Shown in pieces: positions 44,878 to 57,400 of a stretch of 64,000 bases of DNA. Each line of letters begins with the position of its first letter. Position 1 is the first letter of the stretch. The notes under the pieces are model-generated. The model was not told the DNA's origin and did no database searches. It saw only the letters and a program-made list of their open reading frames with translations. Made by a program: the position numbers and the translations under genes. This stretch comes from Oreohelix idahoensis (lineage: Eukaryota > Mollusca > Gastropoda > Stylommatophora > Oreohelicidae): positions 434,001 to 498,000 of the forward strand of contig JAMPIV010019856.1 of the NCBI GenBank assembly GCA_024509875.1, written 5' to 3'.

Positions 44878-45586
44878 TCAAAAGAATCTCCGATTCTGCG
44901 CTATGAAGACTGCCCACGGCAGTTATAAGAATCAAGGCCTTAAGTACTCACATCTCAAACTCTTGCGCTATAAAGACTGCACACAGCAGTTATGAAAATC
45001 ATGGCCTAAAGTACTCACATCTCAAATCTTTGCGCTATAAAGATTGCACACAGCAGTTATGAAAATCATGGCCTAAAGTACTCACATCTCAAATCTTTGC
45101 GCTATAAAGACTGCACACAGCAGATATGAAAATCATGGCCTAAAGTATTCACATCTCAAATCTTTGCGTTATAAAGACTGCACACAGCAGTTATGAAAAT
45201 CATGGCCTAAAGTACTCACATCTCAAATATTTGCGCTATAAAGACTGCACACAGCAGTTATGAAAATCATGGCCTAAAGTACTCACATCTCAAATCTTTG
45301 CGCTATAAAGACTGCACACAGCAGTTATGAAAATCATGGCCTAAAGTACTCAGATCTCAAATCTTTGCGCTGTAAAGACTGCACACAGCAGTTATGAAAA
45401 TCATGGCCTAAAGTACTCACATCTCAAATCTTTGCGCTACAAAGATTGCACACAGCAGTTATGAAAATCATGGCCTAAAGTACTCACATCTCAAATCTTT
45501 GCGCTATAAAGACTGCACACAGCAGTTATGAAAATCATGGCCTAAAGTACTCACATCTCAAATCTTTGCGCTATAAAGACTGCCTT
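44878..45586. repeat. 67-bp satellite array, about 10 copies
   Basis: The unit contains catctcaaatctttgcgc, tataaagactgcacac and ggcctaaagtactca. The GGCCT start recurs at 44935, 45003, 45070, 45137, 45204, 45271, 45338, 45405, 45472 and 45539, so the period is 67 with one 68. Copies are very similar, with the first unit most diverged. Each contains CTATAAAG. The array ends 168 bp before the gag of element I. Confidence 0.95.
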
Positions 45587-45754
45587 TACTGTAGACAATA
45601 ATAGTAAAAGTAATAATAGACAAAGAAAATCTATAAATAAAAGTAATCAACTTGTGGTGAACTGGATGAGCTGTCAGTGGATATAAGTAATTTGGTTTGT
45701 ATTTACGGTTATTGATACCCTAGTTGTTAATACTTTGTATACGATTGAAAGAGA

Positions 45755-48125
45755 ATGGCAGACTTGGCCAAATTTAGGTCTGCTACAGTGCAGGCGGCAA
45801 AGGACTTTGGCATGAGTGGGGACGCTCTGATTCAGTATGTTACTACTGAATGTGATAAGTTTATAGAACGGGATGGGGAAGATAGGAAGTTAGAAGCTGA
45901 GAGAAGATTACAAGCAGAAGCTGAAGCAAAAAGGTTACAAATAGAATCTGATAGGGAAGCTAGGCAGATGGAGGCTGAAGCTAAGAGATTGCAGATGGAG
46001 GCTGAGGGTAAGAGATTGCAGATGGAGGCTGAGGGTAGGAGATTGCAGATGGAGACTGAGGCTAAGAGCTTGCAGATGGAGGCTGAAAAAGAGGAAAGGA
46101 GATTGCAGATGGAAGTAGAGGAAAAACGTTTGCAATGAGAACATGAGTTGAGGCTGAAAGAAATGGAACTTCAAGGACATGTTACAGACAATGGAAGTAG
46201 ACCAACTACCTCTGATACTAGTGCAAGTCAGGGTGCCTCAAATTCAGCGATGAATTTCCACTTAGACCCATTTGTAGAGAAGGAAGGTGATATTGAATCA
46301 TTTTTAAATAGATATGAAAAATTAGCTACAAATTATGGTCTAGAGAAAGAAAAGTGGAGCCTAAAATTATCACAAGGGCTGAGGGGAACTTCTTATGAAG
46401 TTTTCTCCAAATTAAGTAGGGAAGACCAAGAAGATTATGAACTCTTAAAGCAAGACTTGTTAGTCAGATATGAGAAGAATGCTGAATTTTATAGAAAGAA
46501 ATTTAGAACTACCAAGCTGCTGTCTGGAGAAACTTACCACCAATTCTCTGCAACACTAGAAACCTACTTGGAAAAATGAACTGCTCTGGGGAAAACCCAA
46601 GATCTGAAAGAAATGGTTATGATGGAGCAGTTAAGAGAGTCCATGGCTCCAGACTTGAGAAAATTTCTCATGGAACAAGGTGCAGAGAGGTTGGGGGAGA
46701 TTTTCAATGTTGCTGAGAGATATCAGGCAGCCCAGTCAGAAGTAGCTGGAGTTAAAAAGAAACAAGCAGAGAGTAATAGAACCCCACAAGACCAAGATGA
46801 GTATAATAATATGGATCAACCACATAGATTCAAACAAACTTATGACAGGCCTAGATATGAACAAAGAGAAAGAAACCCTCAGGTACAGAATAAAAGATCC
46901 TACCGTCAAAGTGATAAGTGGTGCAAAATTTGCCGTATGGGCAACCACAATACAATTGCATGTGGTAGGAAAGTTCCTCCATATCACGCTGCATGCATGA
47001 TAACAGTGGACAAGGGAAGGAAGAAACTGACAGACAGTCAGATAGATCTCCATCATCCCCCCATCTGTGAAGAAGTAGTATGTAATGGTACGAAAGTCGT
47101 GCCTTTATGATTCTGGATTGAAATATGACTCAGTTGTGAGTGCAACCCTGGTGCACCCTGAGCAGTATACCACAGAAACAGTGGAAATACAAGGGGCATT
47201 AAAGGGAACAGCCACCATGACACTTCCCGTAGCCAGAATTAATGTCAAGACTCGCTATGTGGAAGGAGTGATTAGTGCAGCTGTGTGTGATGAACCTAAT
47301 TACCCGCTGGTGATAGGAAGGAAATATGTCTTCTTGGGTGAACCTAGAAAACCTGTGATCATGGCAACGCTCCAGACCAGGTTAAGCCATATGAAGGAGG
47401 AGGAACCACCACTAAATATTCACCCCAAGCAGATGAAAAAGGCTCGGGCAAAAGATAAATCATTAAAACCTTGCTTTGGCAAATTGCCAAACAGCCATAA
47501 CACTCCAAACAATGGAGAATTTTATATGAAGAATGGTTTGCTTTACAGGAAAGCTGGAGCAAAACTCAACGGATATGGACAGTTAGTACTGCCATGGAGA
47601 TATAGGGAAAATGTTATGGCCCATGCACATGTTGTACCAGACGGTGGACATATCAAAATTGGTACCACTTGTCAACGGGCATCTATAAGATATTATTGGC
47701 CAGGAGTAGCTGGGGACATTGCCCGGTATGTGAAAGCCTGCGCACAATGTAGCAAGGTAACATCCCCAAGTTGGGAAAATAATCAGGCCATAGAAAAGCA
47801 TAGTGGCGAACATAAGCCTGAAATTAAAATTAATTATGATAAGGTAGACACCGTGGATAAGATGGCACTTTTTCACTCCCAGTCTTCAAATAAACCAGTT
47901 AGAATGGCAACTCTTCGATTGGTAACGAGAGAAAACGTAAACAAAAATATAGACCAGTCACACCCGACACAACGTTGTCCGGATTTCTTGGAACTGGCTA
48001 AAAATAGTAACGAGGTTCTTGGGCCAGCCTTGAAAACGAAACTAAATGATAACCTCCGAAAAGTTGGGAGTGGGCGTTTGGCCAATTGGCCTAATGTTCA
48101 GCTAGCTTCCCAATACGGCTATTAA
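45755..48125 (+). pseudogene. Element I gag-protease-integrase (truncated)
   Basis: The ATG at 45755 begins a gag with a coiled coil made of near-repeats (LQMEAEGKR, LQMEAEGRR), then the helical core (YEKLATNYGLEKEKWSLKL). In-frame stops at 46136-46138 and 46577-46579 each fit single-base changes (probably CGA to TGA, and TGG to TGA). A zinc knuckle CKICRMGNHNTIAC is kept near 46921-46962. After a frameshift near 47090 comes the protease CLYDSGLKYDS (DSG), then an integrase H2C2 finger with YYWPGVAGDIARYVKACAQC at about 47690-47750. The catalytic core is absent: after the finger the 120 codons to 48125 do not match integrase. Confidence 0.8.
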
Positions 48126-48890
48126 ATTAGCATTATAAAGGGTACCGGTGACAGTGGTAGTTGTCCGGCCCTACACAGTCCATTGGAAGTATTGTACGGA
48201 CACTGGATTGAGATTACATATATTATAGCAATGCTACAGGGAGAATTGATTCTTGGTGCAGGAAAATCATTTCCCCATATTATATATTATATCACCAGTG
48301 ACGTTAGGCTGAGAAAACAGCTGGTGAATATGGACTCTACCTGAATTGCAGGAAATTACAGTTACACATGAATATTAATAAAGGGTAATACCAGATTCCA
48401 TTCAAGCCTGAGCTCAGACCAATTGTTGGCTGTGATCACATCGGAGGGGCACATTGAATTCATATGTTGCTTTTGATTGGATATTACTTCGAGTGTTTTA
48501 ACCAGGATGATAAGGAAATTACTGGACCCCTTACATAACTCTGCTATCACCAATTTTATAAATCTCCTCCTCATAAATATTGGAACCTTGAGGAACATCT
48601 AAAACCTCTGGACATGTCATGAACAGACTCAGAGAAGATTAATGGTGAATATGAATTGATATTCAGCATTTGACAGGCAGAAACACCTGTGCTGCTTATT
48701 GATAAACATGCGGTGAATTTATCTCTGGATTGCAGAGGACTGAGACAACTTTCTTGAGTAGTGCCTACTGGAACTGACCCACCTGCAGGAAACCAGGATA
48801 ATATTAAGGCAGAGTAAAGTCAATTTGACGTAATTTAAACGTGATGGTAATACAGACATGAAAGCTGCACTAGTGGTTCACGCTTTTCTA
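48126..48890 (+). other. Degraded interior of element I, no gene
   Basis: A short stretch near 48170-48205 (HSPLEVLYG) resembles the SPFELLYG block that ends integrase cores, so the core may have been largely lost here. Nothing else is recognisable. Confidence 0.4.
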
Positions 48891-48902
48891 ACGGGGGAGA
48901 TA
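48891..48902 (+). promoter_or_regulatory. Polypurine tract of element I
   Basis: acgggggagata directly precedes the LTR start TGTCGTAA. Confidence 0.6.
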
Positions 48903-49597
<695 letters not shown>

Positions 49598-50739
49598 GTA
49601 AGTTGTAGTAGGGAGTTTGAATGAGTATTCTCTTCTGGAGGTATAAACTGTTCAAGAACATGAGATAGGTGTACAGGAATTGTTGGCATGAAGTAATCAA
49701 GATGTTACATACTATTTTGTACTTGGCCTGATTATCATACGGAAGACTATCATGGGCTAAGGATCTTATCAGTGACTTAGTACAGAAAAGAATAATCACA
49801 TGGAACTGGCTGTAGGAAAAGAAATTATATGTCCTGTGCAAATTGATAGCACAGAAACTGAGAAGGGTAAGATGTGGTGTTATATATATGTGTGTGTGGG
49901 TTGAAACAGATACCTACATGGAATGTGGTTATCTTTTCTTCCAGGTTCTGTCTCACCATTACCACTTAGCTGCATTCACTCGTGAGGAAGATTGTGGGTG
50001 ACAAGAGCTCCACATATATTAGGAGCTAGACCCAACTTTTCTCATCAAGAAACTGCAAGTCGTGTGGTCCTGACTTGTCGAGTGAAGTTCAGCAGCCGAA
50101 AAAGATAAGTCTCAGATAGAGGACATTGAAAGCACATCCAAAAGAATCACCGCTGTTGAAAATATCCATCAAATTAGAAAAACCTTCTATGACGAGATCT
50201 AAAGGACATAGAACATATCTATATAAAACCCACAGTATTGTGATAGTGAAATTTAACATCTAGAAGAACGGAAAGTGTGAATAGTAGCCCCTGTGAGCAA
50301 TATTCATCATGGAAGAAATTTTCCAGTTTATTTATTTTGAGCTGTAAATATCATTTCATTTCTTTTGATTATTCCTGACCTGAAAAGATTGAGGTTCAGG
50401 ACAATTAAATTGTATATAAATTTCCTACAGTCTTGCTTAATAATTTTATTAAAGTTAAGTTCTGTTTGGAATTAATAACTATTATAATAAACAAAGTACC
50501 AAAGACAAGTAGCTAAATAAAACTCAACAGTTAATTATTAATCTTAGTGGGATCTTAAGAGGTAGCAGTTAGGGACTCAGAATACATCATCATCATCATC
50601 TTCTCTGGGAACTTACATAACTTGACCCCACTTTGATGTCTATATACCCTTGCTCTTTTCAGAGAAGGGGGTATTGTGTATAAGACCAGTCTCTTATCTG
50701 GCACTATCCTGGTATCATCTGATACACCTATTTGTCCAA
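49598..50739. other. No supported gene
   Basis: AT-rich sequence with short frames. It may include remains of the Gypsy element whose RT is read on the minus strand from 51330, but I recognise nothing. Confidence 0.45.
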
Positions 50740-51780
50740 GATAGCCTATACTTTAGTAACATCAAAACCTCTTATGACAAGGACCTCATCCATTAAAGAC
50801 ATGTATGTCGCCGCACTACCCTTAAGCCCGAATGGCATCACATTCCATGCAAAGCTGCCAACATGGGTGCAAAAGGGGGATTTTTGTTTTGCTTCTGGAG
50901 TCATTGGGATTCACCAAAACCCAGATCGTGCGTCTAGAGTGGTGAAGTAAGTGGACTTTCCCAATGTTGCCAGTAAATCGTCAATCTTAGGTAGGGGGTA
51001 AGAAATAATTGGTAATTTTGTTGAGGGCACGGTAATCACAACAGAACCGGCTGGATCCGTCTTTCTTAGAAACAATGACAATGGGAGAGGATCATTGGGA
51101 TCTGGAACGTTCAATTATTCCAGCGGCCAACATTTCGTCTATGGATTTTTCAACAAGTTCCCGATTCTCCAGTGGGGTGTGGTATGGTTTTAAGTGAACC
51201 GGTTCCTCTGTTGTTCTTTGAATATCCATTGTGACAGTATTCGTTCTGCCCAATTCCATGTCATTCAGAGCAAAAATATCCTGATGTTTTGTAAAGAATT
51301 TTGTTAAACGTGATTTATACAGGTACATGTGACTGTACTCTTCCAGGATTCGAACTGGATGTGGTCTGAGCTGGGTACTGCTGTCTCTCCCATATCTGAC
51401 GTGGGTATTGTTGTAAGTTTCTCACAGTGTTAACAGTGTAACGTTGCGCATCCGAGTATGTTACTTGATTTGCCTTGATATAATAAGTGTGATCATATCC
51501 TCCTGGACGTAAATGATTGATATATTCCCCATAAACAGTAGGACGTAACATCAAGGTCTGTTGGTTGGGATAACCTCCCGGCAGAAAATTTTCCTTCCGC
51601 ATGTCAGAATCGTGGGGGTAGCGTGGGGTGTAATGTTGGGTGCAAACGAGAAGAGGGAATGGATGGTTATGTTTCTGACAATATTGCTGCTGCATTGGCT
51701 GCTGTTGACTTGGTTAATTTTTGCTGTTGCATTTGCTGTTGTTCTTGATCCTTACCATCCACGTTCATTAATTATTTCTG
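50740..51780 (-). pseudogene. Gypsy reverse transcriptase fragment (element J)
   Basis: Minus strand. A Gln/Tyr-rich region (51780-51320) precedes an RT of the common Gypsy kind: RLTKFFTKHQDIFALND and PVHLKPYHTP, then IDEMLAAGIIERSRS. After a frameshift near 51100 come FLRKTD, KIDDLLATLGKSTYFTTLDA (first catalytic Asp) and, near 50830-50800, CMECDA/MPFG-type remnants. The YxDD box is lost beyond 50740. It differs clearly from the RT of element C and has several frameshifts. Confidence 0.75.
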
Positions 51781-51865
51781 CAATTCCTGTCAGTGGTTCT
51801 CAGTGATCCTACTTCGTCCGTTCTCCTCAAGAGGACTGGTCACCTGGCACCAATTAAGCATTTAT

Positions 51866-52991
51866 GTGGCCGTCAGGGGTAAACTTTCTTGTTATGGTAC
51901 TTCTTCTATTTTGTTTTTATTTTCTTGCTTTTCCAAGTTAGATTGAAGTCCGCCAGAGATGTGATTTTCTTGGATTATGTTGTGGGGTACCAGTCCATTC
52001 ATTTCCTCTATTAGATTTTATGTTTTTGGAGAACGGTTGTGGTGTACATTTTGCAGTTACTCATTTCCTACATTATCCAACATGTAAGGAAGTATTCAAC
52101 AGCCTGATAAATTAACTTGCATTTTTATTTAGAACAGAAAATTGCATGAAATGAATCAACAGCAATGGTTACAAATCCTGATCAATCATTCGATTCAAGA
52201 TGTCTCATAATATTCAATTGTATCATCAATATCCTTTGTTTCCTTATTTATGATTTTTCAGGGTTGCATATCTCTTTTGTAGATATCTTTGTACCATATT
52301 TAGTTTTTGTCTAATACCCTTGCAATCCAGGGTTTCGTTCATTATAATTTTTCACTTCTTTATTTCTTCTTTTGTCAAGGTGACTCTTTGCAAAAACTTA
52401 TACGAGCTGGGCTGAAAATTACAAAGTCGTTACAAGTCTTGGGTCTACTTACATGTTTAAACCAGCATGCTAACATTTACATGCACAGATGTTCATGACT
52501 AACAAATTATGCCTTTTCTGCATCTGCAGGCATATCTGAAGAATATCGAAATACTATCCAACTTCATCGATACTCCGATGTAGAAGCAAGACGCTCACTA
52601 AACGCGTCTGTATGCAAAGCTTGACTTCTTCCCAACGGCTGCTCGAATATTTCCCGGCAGCTGACCTTGCAGTGCGGATTTAGCTGGCTGCTTTCTATTG
52701 GTTAAGGCTTTCTTCTATATACTTATTATTGATCAATCTATCATTTTATCACACAGGGAGCAAGGCTGTCCCTGTGTACGTCACTGAAATCGCGATGGTA
52801 ACTCCGACAATTTGTGGCGTGGGTTATGTCAAAGTTGAACTAGTTACCGCTTTACCTCTCTTCACCCTGCTCTCAGTTGTGAAGTGTATTTTCTTGTCTT
52901 TTCTTTTCTTTGTTTATTTGTAGAAAAAATCTTACTTGCTTATTTATCATAATTGCGAATGATGGTTTTATTATTTTATTATAACTAAACA
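51866..52991 (-). repeat. 3' UTR of LINE-G
   Basis: Shared at high identity with 40663-41842. It ends ctgacggccac on the minus strand with no poly-A; just upstream of the end is an A-rich stretch (gaaaataaaaacaaaatag). Confidence 0.75.
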
Positions 52992-55900
52992 CTAGCACGA
53001 ATAAATGCTTTGGTGGTCGGTCATACAGATGTCAACTTGAATAAGTTCAAAGAAAGCAGTGGTCAGCCTGAGGCTGTTGATATCTCCGTAGATTTTCTCC
53101 AGGAATGGTACTGGTGATGGCCATATGCGTCTTCTCTGTTCCTCATATGTTGGGCACCTTTGAAGCAGGCGTTCGGCAGTCATTTTACCAGTGCCACAGT
53201 CACACTCATCCGTAGTTCCTATCTTTAATTTGTTGAACAGATGGTATCTCAATCTGTTATGACCAGTGCGAAATCTGAAGATTACCACTTGTTCACTTCT
53301 GCTGAGCTGGTAATACGGATCATTTTTTGTGTGGCCTGGATGCTCTTCTTCCCACTTGTGCCTGTATCTGCGCTTGATAAAACTCTTGGACTCCTCATAG
53401 GTTATATTTGTGTCCAGCTGAGGAAGTTTTCCCCCTTCCTTTGCCAATCTGTCAGCCTCTTCATTTCCAGGGATGTTGCAGTGAGAAGGGATCCACTGTA
53501 TCACAACTCTTTTGTATGGCTGACATAGTCTGTGAAGTGTTACTCTTAGGTCATCCAGTTCAGCATTTATTTGACTTTTCAGTGTTGTAATCACTGACAG
53601 CGCATCTGAGAAGATAACTACTGGTCTCTCTGAGCTTTTTTCTGTCATTAGAATTTCTGATGCAGTTTTTATGGCCTCTGCCTCTGCTCTGAAGTTAGTT
53701 GAAAATTTCCCTGTTGCGACTGCTATCTTTTTTGTGTGCCATTGCTTAAGCTCAGGAAGACTCCTCCACCCCCATCTTCTGTTGCATTAGTTGCTGATCC
53801 ATCTGTGTACGCATGGATCCAGGTGTTGCTTGGGTAATGTTTCTCTATATATTTTGTGGTTAGGACTCTCCTTTCTGTTTCAGTTTGACTGTTCTTTCTC
53901 TCAATACCAGGAACATTTTCTATCATTTCAGGGAAGCACTGTTGTTTCCAAATTGGTAGCTTGTGTGCAGTACATATTGGCGTAGCTGTTGATATTGCAT
54001 TTATGGGGTCTGCTCTCATCTTTGTTTTGACTGTCTCTACAAAGTTGCTTCGCTTCAGTCTTCCCCTTCCAAGTCCATTTATCCTCTGGTGCATTGGGTG
54101 ATCTATCAGCCTCCTGAATTTCTCGGCTTGTTGCTGGGATCTGCTAACTCTTCTATCCTCCATAGGCTGGAGGTGAGTAATCTTTTCCAACTCTTTTATT
54201 GGTGTTGATTTCATGCCCCCAGTTATGATTCTCATTGCTTGGTTTTGGGTTCTGTTTATTTTGTCAAAGTTCGACTTAGCGGCTGTTGACCATGCTGCAA
54301 TGCCATATTCTAGGACTGGTCTCACTTGCCCAGTATATAGATTCTTTAGTACTCTCTCGTCTGCTCCCCAAACCGTGCCAGCAAGTTTTTTCATGATTGC
54401 CATTCTCTGCCTTGCTCTTGTCCTGTTTTTCTCAATCTGGGTTTTCCAAGTCAAGCGGCGATCAAAGGTAATGCCTAGGTAGTTTGGGTTTTCATCCAGA
54501 TGTAGATTTTTCCCATTTAGCACCAATTTGGAGATCTGTGGTTTGTTAGAGAGAGAAAACACTGTGAATGATGTTTTCTCCTCATTTATTTTTACTAGCC
54601 ATGCCTTGGCCCTTTCCTCCAGTGATGTTAGGGCTTGCTGCATCCGAATGCTTGCCGTAGAGATATATTCCTCTGAGATCCACAGGGCTAAGTCGTCTGC
54701 AAAGGAGGCATTGTGGGTTCTTCTTTGAATATTCTCTGATATGTCATTTATATATGTGAGGAACAATGTGGGTGACAGAACTCCCCCTTGGGGAACACCC
54801 TGCTCCAATACCATCTTCCTACTGGTCTGTCCTTGTAGTTGGACTCTGGCCGTTCTATTTTCAAGATAGTGGCTGATCCATTTGAACATTCTCCCACACA
54901 CTTCACTTCTTTGCAGCTTGACTTTCAGTCCATCTTTCCACACTTTGTCAAATGCTTTTTCTAGGTCCACCCAAACCACCAGTGTGTGCTTTTTTTCTTG
55001 GAAAGCATCCTCAATTTTCTGAGTTATATAAGTGATCTGGTCTTCAGTGGATCTGTGTTTCCTGAATCCTGCTTGCTGTGGGGCTAAGAGATGTTTTTCC
55101 TCTAGATGCCACATAAGTCGAGTATTTATTATGCACTCCATCAATTTTCCAACACAACTAAGTAGACTGATAGGTCTGTAGCCATTTGGTTCTGTCTGAA
55201 CTTTGTCTTTCTTAGGTATTGGAATCAGTATGGCATCTTTCCATGCCTGTGGTACTATTCCTCTTTTCCAGCTGCAGTTCAGGATGGCCAGAAGCTTCTT
55301 TTTTGCCTTTGTTCCTAGGCCTGTTAGCATTTCATTGATTATCCCATCTTTTCCGGGTGACTTCTTTTTCTTTAGCGCCCTCATTGCCTCTTCTAATTCT
55401 TGCATTGTTAACTTTGCCATCATGTGTTCTTCTGGTGCAAGCTTTTTGTTATCATGATTCCTTTGTTCATCAATGATGGCCCTTCTTCTGTCTATAGGGA
55501 CATCAATGTAGTTTGCACCAGCATAGTGTTCCATGAGTGCATTTGCAGCTTTTTTTCCCGAGAGCATATTTTCACCTTGTTTGATTGTGATGTGATTTTT
55601 GTAAGGCTCTTCGTTGTTCAAAGCTCTAACTAGTTTCCACAGCTTGTTCCCTTCTTTATCTAGGTTGAGATTTTCTGTTGTTTGCTTCCAGCAGTCTCGT
55701 GTTGTTTGGTTTAATGTTCTTCTGTACTTTGCAGTGGTTGCTTTGAGCAAGATGTTTGCCTCAGTTGTTTGTTCTGTTTCTGCCGTGTCTCTGGCTTGTG
55801 CTACCTCAAGTTTTTGCAGTTCTTCATTCCAGTATGGTTTATAGTTCTTTCTTGCCCCTCTCGGAATAGTCTCAATAGCTGCTTGAAGTATTGCTCTATT

Positions 55901-56875
55901 AAAGATTTCAACCATATTTTTCATGCTGTTGTTTCGTGTGTTGATGGTTTCGCAAAGGCTGTCAGTCAGCACTGCAAAACTGTCCCAGTCAGCTCTTTTG
56001 TAATTCCATCGGGGCAATGGTTTCACTTCATGGGGAACATACTCCATATTAACCACTAGCTTTATTGGTCTGTGGTCGCTGCCTGCTAGCTGGCCAAGTA
56101 CCTGTCGGTCAATTTTGTGAAATATGTCTCCTGTGGCAAAAGCTAGGTCTGGAGTGGAAGTGGTGTGCCATCTTCTAGAGTAGAAACTGGGTTTATCATC
56201 TGGCCTGTTGATAAGGTGAAGATTTGTGTCTATCTCCCAGTCCTCCACTTCCTCTCCTCTACTGTCTGTATCCAGATATCCCCATCTTTCCGAGTGGCTG
56301 TTGAAGTCTCCGACCACAATGCAGTTTGAGCTCTTTATTTCCATACTTTCAAGTGACAGGTCTTTGCTCGGTGGGCCATACAAATTGTAGATACGCATGT
56401 TCGTGTCCTTTATTTTAATGTCAACCCCTACAATTTCCGATTGGTCGTTGAAGTTCACAGATATCTCGCTACTTGGTATTGAGTTTCGGGTAAGTAATAG
56501 CACACTTCCTTTGTGTCATTCTCGATCGAGTCGGAAAGCCTGGTATCCTCTTATTGAGAATCTGTGGTTGCTGTTGAGATGCGTTTCTTGGATGCAAGCC
56601 ACATCTATTTGATCCTCATAAAGGCGGTTTTTTAGGGGGACTTTTTTGTTCAGAACTCCTTCTGCATTCCACTGCAGAATGTTGAGTGTTCTTGGTGTTT
56701 GGTCAATAGCTTTTGCCCTTTCCCTCTGTACCTTGACTCCACAATTCAGGGGAAGGTGACCACCAGTAGTATTGGTTGGACCCCTTCGAGGTGGGGGGTC
56801 CGGCACTCTCGCCGCCTGGCGGGACTCCACGGGACGAGCACCACAACGCTTAAATTGTATTCGTGACATCTTCAT
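52992..56875 (-). pseudogene. LINE-G ORF2: endonuclease-RT-RNase H, two frameshifts
   Basis: About 1290 codons from the ATG at 56875 (minus). A basic Pro-rich N-terminus leads to the endonuclease: LNILQWNAEGVLNK, VACIQETHLNS (Glu), VVGDFNSHSERWG (Asp, Asn) and GSDHRPIKL (S-D-H). RT follows: KKKSPGKDGI, YRPISLLSCVGK, AGFRKHRSTEDQITYI, VWVDLEKAFDKVW (Asp), EQGVPQGGVLSPTLFLTYI and the active site ASFADDLALW. RNase H has IHAYTDGSA (Asp), AEAEAI (Glu), VIFSDALSV (Asp) and IPGNEEADRLA (Asp), all kept. A CDCGTG zinc-like block lies near 53205. Frame changes near 56510 and 53730 are the only breaks I see, so it was active recently. Confidence 0.9.
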
Positions 56876-57400
56876 TAGGCGGAGTACGTTGCACTGTTTC
56901 GTTGAGCATGTAGCCCAGTGCATCCGATTTCAACAAGCGTTTCTGTAGGGTTGCGTTCCTTAGCCCTTGACTGTCCTAGACGAACTGCCTTCCAAGGCTT
57001 ACGAGCTTCATCTACCCGGGATTTTAACCCATGCCTGGGGTTTGGGTTGATGCTGGCCAGAGCATGGTCCACTCGCCGGTGGGCACTGCGCCTACACTGT
57101 AAGGGGTCCCAAACTACTCCCGATAGACGACAAACAGTGAAGAATGAGGCAAGAAAGCATTTAACCCATGAAGTGGGGTGGGCTGGTGCAGACCAGAGCA
57201 TGTACCACACGCCGGAGGGTTCTACATCTACACCTATAGGGTTCCACCCACTCCTCAGCCCATTTAGTCTGGCCCCTCACCCAGGACCTGTCCGGCTTGG
57301 GTGACCCTGCCAGGAGTAAAACTCCCGCCGGCATAGCTCCCGGGATCATTGGGGCGCTCAAGCTCTCCAACCACGGCAAGGTAGGTTTACATGTGGAGAG
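56876..57400. other. 5' region of LINE-G, and start of LINE-F2
   Basis: GC-richer than its surroundings. It has two related segments (57055-57125 and 57170-57245, each with gagcatg near accac and a ccggngggn block), suggesting a tandemly repeated 5' UTR of LINE-G. A plus-strand frame (57297 onward) reads DPARSKTPAGIAPGIIGALK here before joining LINE-F2. I recall this sequence type as common near LINE 5' ends in molluscs, but I cannot assign it to a product. Confidence 0.45.

Larger units (their letters stand above)
51866..57000 (-). mobile_element. LINE-G: nearly full-length LINE with endonuclease, RT and RNase H
   Basis: Minus-strand ORF2 from 56875 to 52992 followed by a 1.1-kb 3' UTR to 51866. 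The boundary of the 3' UTR is supported by the independent truncated copy at 40663-41842. The C-terminal RNase H places it among I-like, Jockey-type or R1-type LINEs. The 5' limit is uncertain, perhaps as far as 57400. Confidence 0.85.

Noticed and set aside
44878..45586. CRISPR-like array
   Set aside because: The whole 67-bp unit repeats with no unique spacers, and the context is eukaryotic.
48126..48890. Reverse transcriptase remnant of element I
   Set aside because: Only isolated words resemble RT or integrase; not enough to call.
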